From contig NZ_CP011518.2 of NCBI RefSeq assembly GCF_000972785.3, positions 434,001-498,000 of the forward strand: a stretch of 64,000 bases of DNA, read 5' to 3'. Below, piece after piece: positions 9,262-19,100 of this stretch (position 1 is its first letter; the number at the start of each line of letters is the position of its first letter). The position numbers were made by a program, and so were the translations under genes. This DNA comes from Pandoraea oxalativorans. GTDB lineage: Bacteria > Pseudomonadota > Gammaproteobacteria > Burkholderiales > Burkholderiaceae. The notes under the pieces are model-generated. The model saw only the letters and a list, made by a program, of their open reading frames with translations, ran no database searches and was not told where the DNA came from.

Positions 9262-12200
9262 TTAACGCCTGCGTCCCGCGCTTGAGTGGCTCGCCTTCTT
9301 CACAGTTGAACCCGGGTTCAGCGCCTTGGCACTCTCGCTCGTCAGCGCAAGCTCCCCCTCGAAACCGCAGTGCTCCATTACCATCTGACCGCCCTGGATG
9401 CGAATGTGCGCGACGCCCTGCACACTCGCGTGACTCAGGTGCCGTAGGGAGAAGACCGCGGCCGCGGCCTCGTCGCCGAATCGTACCGTGCCCTTCGGGC
9501 CGAGCGGCAGGCACACCCCTTGGACCCGGAGCACGACGTGGTCTTCGGGGACCATCACCTTTGAGGGCATTGCCTTTTGGACCGGCACGGTCAACTCGTC
9601 GTTGGGACGGGTGCAGATGAGGATGCTTCGTTGCTCGCGGTCCGGGTCGGACCAGTCGAGGCCGCCCTTCTCTCGAACGACGCGGTGCATCGCATCGGCT
9701 CCATTCACAACCGCCGCGATCACAAGCTCGCGCGTGCGCTCGTCAGGAAATGCTTGCTCGAGCGCGTTCATCACCTCGATGACCAGGAGCCTCTGAACCT
9801 CCACGGTCATCTGGGTCATTGGCAAATCCGTCAGTGACGGCTTCTTATCCTTCGACCTAAAGCTTTTCGCCAATTCGTAGGTCGCGTGATCGTCGATCGT
9901 ATTCCGGTCTCGCGGCACCTGCGCGTAGTGTTTGGACAGGCACTTCTTGCGCTCAGCCAGTATGTCGACGTCGTTCACCCGGAGGAACGGTTGATTACGC
10001 ATGCAGCCCAGGAGCAACTGCCTGCCCAGCGCGCGCAGTGATTGCGTTCGCCGCTCCTTCTCCGAAGTATCCATGGTGCCTGCGACCTTTAGAAACAGGG
10101 TGCCCAAGCGAAGGCCGTCTGCATCAACGCCGAGATACTCCTCCCAGCTCACCTCCTGGTCCTGCAGCAACGCCTCATACTTCGCGTGGGCCGTCGGGTT
10201 CCCCTTATCGCGCAGCGCCTCCCGGGCCTCATAATCCAGGCCGTTTGTTGACTTGGCCCGCCAGAGCTCGTCACGATCCACGTCTTTGTTCGGCAGCGGC
10301 GGCCAGTCTCGAAAAGACAACATCGCAGGCCCCGCACAGTGCATGTGGGACTCAAGATGCGTGAGTTCCGTTTCTTGCTTCGAGACGCGCCAAGCCGCCA
10401 GGGACGTGTGTGTTGCCACCGTCTGCGCATCCAGCTCCCCATTGCCGATAAGGACCGGGGCGTCCCCGGGCTGCCGCTCGTCTTGCGAGTAAAACTTGAT
10501 CGTGGCGTGAGCCGCTGCGCCCGCCTGGGCGTCGGGCGAGGTGTCGATGGTGATACGGTCCGGCCGTGCATGCGTCGCCCCGAACCGGGGCCCGCCATTG
10601 CCCTGAATCACTTTACCCGCCGCATACCGCCCGTGACAGAGCACCTCGACGATGCGCTGTTGCACGTCTTCATCGGGAAACGCGCGGCGAATATACGCGG
10701 CCAGCTTTTCGTACAGATGCGCTTTCACCGTCTCGATCTGTGCGTCCAGAGGTTGGCCCCGCATCTGGTAAATGTCGGCGCAATGGTCGACGGTTTGTCG
10801 CGCGGCTTCGACTTGTTCTGCGTTCTCTTCCGTGGCTTTGGTTGGTTCTGCGTTCTCTTGCGTGGCGTTCGATTCCTGCGGCTCCGGCCCCTTTGTTTCC
10901 CCCTTCGTCGCCTGCACTCGCGCCAGGGTGTCCAAGGCGCGGGCATACTGGCGCAACGTCCTTGTTTGATTGTCGTTGCCGGCCAAGGGGTTCTCGCCGT
11001 TCAACAGGATGAAGGCGTCCGGCTCGGGCCGCAGACACCGCTCCCACACGGTATCAGCCAACACAGCCGCTTCGGCGCCGAGGGCCAGGCCCGTGGTGCC
11101 GGTGCGCTTCTCGGTGTCGCGGGCCTGCTCGACAAACATGGCACCAAAGGGATACACGAACGAAGCCACCTCGTCCTCCTTAAGCGCGGCGTATCCATCG
11201 GTTTTTATCCGTTCCACCAGAGCGCCGCGATTCTCGTCGCCGCGCTCGCCGCCGCCCCGTTCAAACGCTTTAAGCAGCGCGTCGCGCTCCGACCTCTTGA
11301 GGATATTGGAGGCGGCCGCGTTCGTCCGACAGACCCTGCTCTGTGCCTCACTGACGCTCTGGGGCCTACGTTTAAACCGCTCGTTGTAGTGCACATTGTC
11401 CAGTTGCAAGCCCTCGGAGGTGACGCGCCAGTCCGCCTCGAAACTTCTCGAGGGGTCCGGACGCGCTTTCGCATCGGACGCTTTACCGCCGGGCTTCACC
11501 GTTGCGCGCTCACCCGGTGTCGTGCCGGCGGAGTCCATCGTGAGCGCAACCTCACCGGCATTGACACGGATACCCGGGAATTTGTCACTCTCCGTGGTGA
11601 AAATTTTGAAGACAAGCTGCGCGGTGTCCCGCTCCGGCAAGCGGGCGTGGTCGTTGCTATCAATGAGTTCGTGCGTCGCGTCCGCCCCGTAAAGCAGCAG
11701 CGCGCTGACTTGCTCCCACGCGGCGTCGGTCGCGCCGAAGCCGACGGCGGCCGCGCTCAGCGTATGACGAATCCGACCAAACAGCACATCGAGCAGGCGC
11801 TCTTTCACCCGCGCGCTCTGTTGGGCGGGCGACACGTCCTGTGCGATGTCAAGCGCACGCAAACACGCCTTGACCTTGGCTTGACATGTGTCGAGCGCAG
11901 CCTTCTCGGCCTGGTACGCGCGCACCACGTCGTCTCCCGAGTCCACCCCCGGGATCACACTGAAGACATTGCGCCACCCCGCCCAGTCGGTCTTGCCGAG
12001 CGCCTCCTCGGTTCGCAGGGTCTGATGCTGCAGGGCGCGGAGCGCATCAATGTATGCGCGCACCTTCAGTGCGTCATCGCCTGCCGCATCCGCCAATGCG
12101 TCCCCGCCGTTGAGCTCGACGACAGGGAGCCCTTGCTCGAACCTGTCGTACACATACGCCGCCAAGTCTGCGCGCGCTTGATCTTCGGTCTTGACGTTTG

Positions 12201-14664
12201 CCTGAGCAGCGGCGCGCAGCTCCGCGACGAACCGAGGGCCGACGCCAAGCTCGTGCGGCGGCAGCGTCTTGCTGCGCGGATCGCGCCGCTTAAGCGCGGC
12301 CGGCGGCGCGGCCAACTCCGAGGGCACGGTGGTCCGGGAGACGGCCGCGTTTTCAACGCCCACTGCGCGCTGTGCCGTGCTCACGTTTGCCGTGCTCACG
12401 TTTGCCTTACTCTTTTTTTGCGGCCTCAGCGCGAACTTCGCGTCGTACTTTACGAGGTCCAGTTTCGCGCCGGCTTTGGGGGAGACAAGCCAGTACGCCT
12501 CGAATTTTGTCGAAGCGTCGACCGTGTTCGCCTCGAGCTTTTCAGGACCGAACGCCACCGTATCGTCCGGCTTGAGCGCCGCACAGCCCGAGGCGATCGT
12601 GACCGCGACCGTGCCGGGCTCGACACTGATATCGGGAAAATTCTCACTCGCCCGGGTGCAAATGTGGAGCGTGAGTTGCTCGGTGTCGCGCTCCGGAAAG
12701 CGCGGGCCGTCGTGCGCAATGAGCGTGCGCGTCACGTCGGGTCCGTGCTTCATTAGCCGCAGGAGCCGCTCGTACAAGCCGGGGGTGTGGCCGACCTTCA
12801 ACTCGATCTGCGCAAGCAACGCGTCGAGCAGCTTCGCTTTCACCGAGGCGAGCTGCTCTTCCCGCGACAAGCCCTCCTTGAGCTCAAGCGCTGTCGCGCA
12901 CGCCAACAGCGCGCTTTCGCAGTCGGCGAGCAAGGCGTCCGCAGCCTCAGAGTTCTCTCTACGCCGTCTCTGTGTACCGAAACCACCGAAAAACGGCGCA
13001 GGCTTTTGGAGCGCCTCGCGCGCCTCGAACGCGACCTCAGTCTGTTCCTCGACACGGCGCAGCGCATCCAGGAAATTGAGCGCATTGCGCACGACCTCCG
13101 ACCCATACGGCATGGCATCCTCACCGTCCAGCAGGACGAAAGGTTGCTTCTTCTTGAGCGCGTCACACAGGCGCTCCTCCAGCACAACGCGCGCTTTGAG
13201 TGCGGCCGCCTGTTTTCTCGTCGCCTCGACGACGGCCGCCGAGAAGAGCAGCGACGCGTCGCGATAAGTGTTCTCGTCGAGGGCCCTGCCCTCATACGTT
13301 ACGGTACGGTCTTTCGCCAAGCTTTGCGTCAGCTCGCGGTAATGCGCGCCGGCGGCGATGACGCCCCTCGCCTCAAAGCGCTTAAGTCGCGCCTGGGCAT
13401 CGTCGTCCCGAAGCGCCGACAGTGACGGCGTGTTTGACAATTTATTGTTGCGCGCCACCTGCCTCTCGGAGAAGAGGTGGTACCGTGTGGGTTCACGCAC
13501 CCCATCGCCGCGCGGGTGCGCGGAAAAGCACGTGGTGTTGCGCTCGAAATTCGTAAGATCCTCCGAGTCCAAGTGCGCCGCTTGGGGGGCGGCGTCCGGG
13601 GCCGACGTCGGTGCTTTAGGACTAAACGCAAACGCAATGCCCTTGAGCCGAAAGTAGTTGGCTATGCCCTCGAGGAATTTTTCCAGCCACTTCGGAATCC
13701 AAACACTACCTGGCGCGCCCATGCGCACCGTTTGCTCATGCACGAGCTTGGTGGCCAGACGCTTGTCGAGAAGCACCCGGACGTTGTCACACCCTGCGGT
13801 GAGCGTCCCGACGCCCGCGTCGCGATCGTACTTGGACGTAATCCACACCGCCCGCCGGACGTCCAGCATCGTCTGGTCGCCGCCTGCGCTCGCGTCCGGT
13901 GCACGCCGGGCAGGCTCGTTCGGATCGATGAACGAGGTCTCGGCCGTCTCATCCAACGCATTGCTGCGCACCTCGCTGAGCTTGGCAGGCTTGGCCGTCG
14001 GGTCCGGCTCGCTCGGGTCCGCGACCATCCTCCCCTTGGCGTTGCCTGCGCTCGCCTCCGGCGCGCGCGGGGCAGGCTCGTTCAGATCAATGAACGAGGT
14101 CGCGGTCGTCTCATCCAACGAATTGCTGCGCGCATCGCCGCGCCTGACAGGCTTGGCTGCCGCATCGGTCGTAGGATCGCTCGAGCGGAAGGTCGTCTTC
14201 ATCTCAAACACCACGCGCTCGCCTGAGGTGACAACATTAATGAACTGCTCATGGAGCGTGCTATTCGCGGGCCGCAACTTATCTGGCACGTCCAAGACAT
14301 CTCGGTTTGCCAACATGCACGCGATGTCCACGGCCATCGCTTGCACAATACGCTTTGGCGTATCGGTTTTAAGCAACGGTTCGGTGATCGCGTCGGCCAG
14401 GCGGATCAGCAGAGCGGTGCCGGCATCGCGCTCGAGAAGACCGGGCTCACGCTTAAGCATCTTGGCGGCAATCGGCACGCCATCCAAGCATAGCGTAATC
14501 GGGGCGGCGGCCCCCGATCGGGCATCGCCGATCGGCGGAAAATAAAGCGCCTGCATGGTGTTGCCCACCGGGGCGAAGTCCTCCACGCCGATGCTGACAT
14601 CTTCGGTGATCATGCTCCCGATCACCGGTTGCGGGGACGGGCCCCTGAGCGGATTGATTGGCAT
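9262..14664 (-). CDS. Giant modular effector-like protein, four C-modules (1800 aa)
   Basis: Unknown function. Layout: an N-terminal domain (about residues 15-165) shared with the products at 3578, 21656 and 45504; two tandem 54-residue acidic/Pro-rich linker repeats (about 165-270); then four divergent copies of a module of about 350-400 aa. Each module has a helix with a PFVLLDGEDA-type turn, more helices (LDALRRVEEQ type), a helix like VKAKLLDALLAQI, then a beta-rich part starting near RTLIAHDGPRFPERDT. The matching turns in modules 2-4 read ARLPERDT, VIQGNGGPRF and VVREKGGLDW. No catalytic signature, signal peptide or membrane helix is apparent. The start ATG follows CGGAG. The palindrome lies 235 bp upstream. 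Size and modular repeats suggest a scaffold or multivalent binding protein; that is inference. Confidence 0.75.
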   Translation of the reverse strand: MPINPLRGPSPQPVIGSMITEDVSIGVEDFAPVGNTMQALYFPPIGDARSGAAAPITLCLDGVPIAAKMLKREPGLLERDAGTALLIRLADAITEPLLKTDTPKRIVQAMAVDIACMLANRDVLDVPDKLRPANSTLHEQFINVVTSGERVVFEMKTTFRSSDPTTDAAAKPVRRGDARSNSLDETTATSFIDLNEPAPRAPEASAGNAKGRMVADPSEPDPTAKPAKLSEVRSNALDETAETSFIDPNEPARRAPDASAGGDQTMLDVRRAVWITSKYDRDAGVGTLTAGCDNVRVLLDKRLATKLVHEQTVRMGAPGSVWIPKWLEKFLEGIANYFRLKGIAFAFSPKAPTSAPDAAPQAAHLDSEDLTNFERNTTCFSAHPRGDGVREPTRYHLFSERQVARNNKLSNTPSLSALRDDDAQARLKRFEARGVIAAGAHYRELTQSLAKDRTVTYEGRALDENTYRDASLLFSAAVVEATRKQAAALKARVVLEERLCDALKKKQPFVLLDGEDAMPYGSEVVRNALNFLDALRRVEEQTEVAFEAREALQKPAPFFGGFGTQRRRRENSEAADALLADCESALLACATALELKEGLSREEQLASVKAKLLDALLAQIELKVGHTPGLYERLLRLMKHGPDVTRTLIAHDGPRFPERDTEQLTLHICTRASENFPDISVEPGTVAVTIASGCAALKPDDTVAFGPEKLEANTVDASTKFEAYWLVSPKAGAKLDLVKYDAKFALRPQKKSKANVSTANVSTAQRAVGVENAAVSRTTVPSELAAPPAALKRRDPRSKTLPPHELGVGPRFVAELRAAAQANVKTEDQARADLAAYVYDRFEQGLPVVELNGGDALADAAGDDALKVRAYIDALRALQHQTLRTEEALGKTDWAGWRNVFSVIPGVDSGDDVVRAYQAEKAALDTCQAKVKACLRALDIAQDVSPAQQSARVKERLLDVLFGRIRHTLSAAAVGFGATDAAWEQVSALLLYGADATHELIDSNDHARLPERDTAQLVFKIFTTESDKFPGIRVNAGEVALTMDSAGTTPGERATVKPGGKASDAKARPDPSRSFEADWRVTSEGLQLDNVHYNERFKRRPQSVSEAQSRVCRTNAAASNILKRSERDALLKAFERGGGERGDENRGALVERIKTDGYAALKEDEVASFVYPFGAMFVEQARDTEKRTGTTGLALGAEAAVLADTVWERCLRPEPDAFILLNGENPLAGNDNQTRTLRQYARALDTLARVQATKGETKGPEPQESNATQENAEPTKATEENAEQVEAARQTVDHCADIYQMRGQPLDAQIETVKAHLYEKLAAYIRRAFPDEDVQQRIVEVLCHGRYAAGKVIQGNGGPRFGATHARPDRITIDTSPDAQAGAAAHATIKFYSQDERQPGDAPVLIGNGELDAQTVATHTSLAAWRVSKQETELTHLESHMHCAGPAMLSFRDWPPLPNKDVDRDELWRAKSTNGLDYEAREALRDKGNPTAHAKYEALLQDQEVSWEEYLGVDADGLRLGTLFLKVAGTMDTSEKERRTQSLRALGRQLLLGCMRNQPFLRVNDVDILAERKKCLSKHYAQVPRDRNTIDDHATYELAKSFRSKDKKPSLTDLPMTQMTVEVQRLLVIEVMNALEQAFPDERTRELVIAAVVNGADAMHRVVREKGGLDWSDPDREQRSILICTRPNDELTVPVQKAMPSKVMVPEDHVVLRVQGVCLPLGPKGTVRFGDEAAAAVFSLRHLSHASVQGVAHIRIQGGQMVMEHCGFEGELALTSESAKALNPGSTVKKASHSSAGRRR
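13911..14234. repeat. 162-bp coding tandem repeat, two copies
   Basis: The CAGGCTCGTTC phase marker recurs at 13911 and 14073, exactly 162 bp (54 codons) apart. Each unit encodes a linker with SEPDPTAK and TSFIDPNEPA. The paralogue has three copies. Confidence 0.85.
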
Positions 14665-14898
14665 ACGGCGTCACTCCGTGGAAATAGGTGCCGGAACCCG
14701 GTGAGACGGGTGAGCGCTGACGGGGTTGATAAACCAAGCACGGGCTTGCTGGGCGCTCCGGGTGTGTGGGCGCGCCAGGCCGCGCCGCGGGGCGCGAGCA
14801 CCGCGTCCCGCGCGAAAACGCGCCGCGTCCGGCCGACAATAGCTCGATGGTCTCAATGGCTTGAGTGTGAGTCTGCGCGTTTAACGGCAACGCGAGTC

Positions 14899-14914
14899 TC
14901 AGGTGAACGCCTGA
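14899..14914 (-). promoter_or_regulatory. Palindromic operator-like motif, site 2
   Basis: In gene orientation TCAGGCGTTCACCTGA, 235 bp upstream of the start at 14664. A small hairpin (GCCTCG-TTAAG-CGAGGC, 14940-14956) lies just beyond it. Confidence 0.65.
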
Positions 14915-15047
14915 ACTTCGCCCCCGTGACGCCGGTCTCGCCTCGTTAAGCGAGGCTTCGGCCCGCCGGACCCGACATGATCCCCGCGCCGGGCGTAACC
15001 CCGGTGAGCACCGGGTGAAGACACCCCCCGGGGCACATTGCCGTCAC

Positions 15048-15855
15048 TCAAGCGGCGACGGGTGCCCAACAATGCGGCGGAAGTGCGGCGATGTCGTCGG
15101 CGCGGTGGCTCGGCAAGCGATTGAGCACGTCTTTCAGACAGACGGAGGGATCAGGGTCGTTGAGCTGCGCCGATCGAATCAAGCGCATGATCGCGGCGGC
15201 CCGCTTCCCGGCGCGCAGCGATCCGGCGAACAACCGGTTCGCCCTTCCGGTTGCCCACGGACGAATCTGGTTTTCCCACCAATTATTGTCGAGGGGCACG
15301 TACCCATCGTTCAGATGACGCGTGAGCGCCTCTCGGCGCTTGCGGCGGTAGTCGAGCGCCTTGGCGATCGCCGATCCTTCGGAGACCCGGCCGCGCCGGG
15401 CAAGCAGCCACTCGTGTAACGCGTCGGCGGTCGGACGAGCGCGCTCCTGGCGAACTTCGCGTCTATGCTCGGGCTTCGGCTCCATGATGTCGCGCCCGAC
15501 GTCGTAAAGCATGCCGAAGGTCCTCAGCGCCTGCTCGGCAATCCGGCGCTTGCGGTTGATGTGTAGCTCGAAGAACTTCCGTCTCGCATGCGCCATGCAT
15601 CCAATTTCAGTGATGCCCGGCTCGAACCCTGCTTTGTAGGCGCTGTCATCGTCGCATACCGGCTTGCCACGCCACTGGCCACGGAACGTGCGAGCATGTT
15701 CGCCGGCACGGCTGTCGGCGAAGTCATGGACCGCCGCGCGTATGGCCGCGAACTGCGTCGTGGCGTACGCCCGGACGTTCGTGCGCTGCGTCTTTCCTTG
15801 GCCGGGAACCACCGTCTGCACCGGCGTTTCGTCGGCGTGCGGCGCCGCGCTGCAG
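15048..15855 (-). pseudogene. IS66-family transposase TnpC, C-terminal part
   Basis: The frame starts at the family's HADETPVQ segment and continues through VCDDDSAYKAGF, GCMAHARRKFFELH and the C-terminal PLDNNWWENQIRPWATGRAN region, all typical of IS66 TnpC. The N-terminal zinc-finger half is missing and the first residues come from adjoining IS debris, so the gene is a truncated relic between the two units of the segmental duplication. Confidence 0.85.
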
Positions 15856-15884
15856 GCGCGACGATAGCGCAACGCCCGGCGCGA

Positions 15885-16142
15885 GACACCCGCCGACCTC
15901 CGCCCGACCCACTCCCTGACGCGCCTCGGCGCGCCGCACCACCGCGCGATCCATTGGCGCGTCAGAGCGATGTTGGATTGCCCGCATTAGCGTTGTGCCC
16001 GCATCGTCCCGGGCGGCATCAGGACCCGGCACATGCCTTGCACAGGGCAAAGGCTCGCCCCAGGGGGCGCCCGGCGTCCCCTGTTGAGCCATGCTATGCA
16101 CCGGCGCGTACCACCCAACGTGCCCCTGGCTTCGCTTCGGCG
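15885..16142 (+). pseudogene. IS6-family transposase C-terminal remnant
   Basis: Second copy of the fragment at 9000-9258, with RAIHWRVRAML and RCARIVPGGI still readable. It abuts the stop codon of the second giant gene and ends with the same GGCGTCACTT sequence. Confidence 0.65.
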
Positions 16143-19100
16143 TCACTTCTTAAATACCAATGCGCTCGCCTGCTCCAACGTCAGGGGCGGGGCCAACTTG
16201 TCCGCACTCGCGCGCGTCAGCTCAAGCTTCCCAAGGAAACGGCCGTGGCCCACTGCCATTTGATCGTCTTGGATGTGAATGTGCACGGTACTCATCAGTT
16301 TCACCGTCTTCAGGTGCTGTTTGGCGAAGACCGCGGCCGCGCCCTTGCCGCCGACTCGTACCGTGCCCGTCGGGCCGAGCGGCAGGGACGCCTCCTTGAT
16401 CTCGACCACGACGTGGCCCTCGGGGACCTCGACGCCAACCTTTTCGGGCTGCGCCCCCAGGACCGGCTTCACCAAGTCGTCGTTGGGACGGGTGCAGATG
16501 CGGATGCTTCGATGCTCACTGTGCGGGTCTGACCAGTCGAGGCTGCCCGCCTCTCGAATGATGCAGTGCATCGCATCCGACCCATTCACCACCGCCGCGA
16601 TCACAAGCTCGCACGTGCGCTTGTCGGGAAATGCTTGCCTGATCGCTGCGAGCGCCTCGTCGACCAGGCGCGTCTCGACCTCCGCTACCAGGTCGTTCAT
16701 TGGCAACTCCCACAGGTCCGGCTTCTTATGCAACTCAAAGCTTTTCGCCAAAAACTTGACCGCGTTGTACTCGGTCGCATTCCGGCCTGGCTGCCGCTTG
16801 GCGTGGTAAGCGGCCAGGTACTTCTTGCGCCCCGCCAATAAATCGACGTCGTTCAACCGGAGAAAGGGTTCATTACGCGCGCAGCTCAGGAGCAACTGCC
16901 TGCCTAGCGTGCGCCGTAATTTTGTTCGCCGCTTTTCATCCAAAGCATCCAAAGGGCCTGCGACCTGCAGATACTTGGTGCCTCGCTCAAGGAATTCCGC
17001 ATCAAGCCCCCATCGCTCATCCCAGCGCACCGTCTCGCCCCGCAGCAACGCCTCGTACTTCGCCTTGGCTATCGGCCTCCCCCGCTTGCTCAACGCCGCC
17101 CGGGCCTTAAGATCCAGGGCGTTGACCGGCCGCTCCCGCCAGTTGCGAAGATCCAACACCTCACCACCCATACACTGCAAGCGGGACTCAAGGTGCACGA
17201 GTTCCGTTTCTTGCTTCGAGACGCGCCACGTCGACAGGGACGTGTGCGTTGCAGCCGTCCGCGAATCCAGCTTCCCATTGCCGATGATGACCGGGGCGTC
17301 CCCGTGTTGCCGCTCGTCGTGCGCGTGAAACTTTATCGTGACGTTATCCGCTGCGCCCGCCTGGGCGTCGGGCGAGGTGTCGATGGTGATACGGTCCGGC
17401 CGTGCATGCGTCGGCTCGAACAGAGGCCCGCCATTGCCCTGAATGACTTTACCCATCGCATAGCGCCCATGACAGAGCACCTGAACGATTCGCTGTTGCA
17501 CGTCTGTATCCGGAAACTCGTCGCGGATGTACGCGACCAGCTTTTCGTATAGATGCGCTTTCACCGTTTCGATCTGTTTGTCCAGAGACTGGCCCTGCAC
17601 CTGGTAAATGGCGGCGCACTCGAGGCGGGTTTTTTCCGCGGCTTTGGCTTGTTCCGCTTTCTCTTTCGTGGCTTTCGATTCCGGCGGCTTCGCCCCCTTC
17701 GCCGCCCCCTTTGTCGCCCGCTCTCGCGCCAGGGTGTCCAAGGCTTGGGCATACTTGAGCAACGTCTTCGTTCGGTCGTCGTTGCCGGCCAAGGGGTTCT
17801 TGCCGTTCAACAGGAGGAAGGCGTCCGACTCCGGCTGCAGACACTGCAGCCACAGGGTCTTAGCCAACACAGCCGCTTCGGCGCCGAGTGCCACGCCCTT
17901 GGTGCCGCTTTGCTTCGCGGTGGCGCCGGCCTCCTCGACAAACATGGGGCCATAGACGTACGTGGACGGACTGACCTGGTCATCGTTAAGCGCTGCGTAT
18001 CCATCGGTTTCTATCCGGGCCATCAGCGCGCGGTGGTCCTCGTCGCCGCTCACGCCGCCGAGCGATTCAAAATCCTTAAGCCGCTTGATGCGCTCCTCCC
18101 TCGTGCTTTTCTCGGCGACGGCCGCACTCGCCTGATGGACCCTGCTCTGAGCCTCACTTTCGCTGCGCGGACTACGTTTAAACCGCTCGTCGTAGTGCAC
18201 ATTGGCCAGTTCCAAGCCGTCCGTGGAGGAGACGAGCCAGTCCGCCGTGAAACTTCTCGAGGGGTCCGGGCGCGCTTTCTCACCGGACGCTTCACCGTCG
18301 GGTTTCCCCGTGCCGCGCTCCGCCGGTGTCATACCGGCGGAGTCCAGCGTGACCACAACCTTACCGGGATTGACACGGATGCCCGGGAATTTGTCATTCT
18401 CTTTGGTGAAAATGTTGAAGACAATCTGCCCGGTGGACGGATCCGGCAAGCGGGAGTCGTCGTTGCCATAGATGAGTTCGTGCGTCGCGCCCGCCCCGTA
18501 GAGCAGCAGCGCGCTGATTTGCGCCCGCGCGCCGTCGGTCGCGCCCAAGCCTTCGGTCATGCGCAACTCCCGATCAATCCGCTCAAGCAGCGCGTTGAGC
18601 AGGCGCTCTTTCACCTGAGCGCTCTGTTGCTTGTGCGACAAATCAAGCGGCAGGTTAAGCGCTTCCAAGCACCGGTTGAACTCGGCTTGACATTTATCGA
18701 GCTCGACCTTCTCAGCCAAGTACTCGCGCACCACGTCGTCTCCCGAGTCCACCGCCTCGACAAAAAAGTGCCCGACATCGCGCAACCACGTCCAGCCGGT
18801 CTTGCCGAGCGCCTCCTTGGTTCGCAGGATCTGATGCTGCAGGGCGCGGAGCGCATCAATGTAATCGCGCACTCTCGTTACGTCATCGCCTGCCTCATCC
18901 GCCAATGCGTCCCCGCCGTTGAGCTCGACGACAGGGAGCCCTTGCTCAAACCTGTCGTACACATACGCCGCCAAGTCTGCGCGCGCTTGATCTTCGGTCT
19001 TGACGTTTGCCTGAGCAGCGGCGCGCAGCTCCGCGACGAACCGAGGGCCGACGCCAAGCTCGTGCGGCGGCAGCGTCTTGCTGCGCGGATCGCGCCGCTT

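Noticed and set aside
10339..12756. Plus-strand 805-codon open frame opposite the first giant gene
   Set aside because: It is the complement of a clearly coding minus-strand gene with paralogues. The Arg/Leu/Val/Gly-rich product has no family features; GC-rich sequence creates such shadows. The same applies to 17553-19550.
14665..14990. hrpII-type box (TTCG-N16-TTCG) upstream of effector-like genes
   Set aside because: I looked in the leaders of both giants and several other genes and found no convincing consistently placed pair; the palindrome is the shared element instead.
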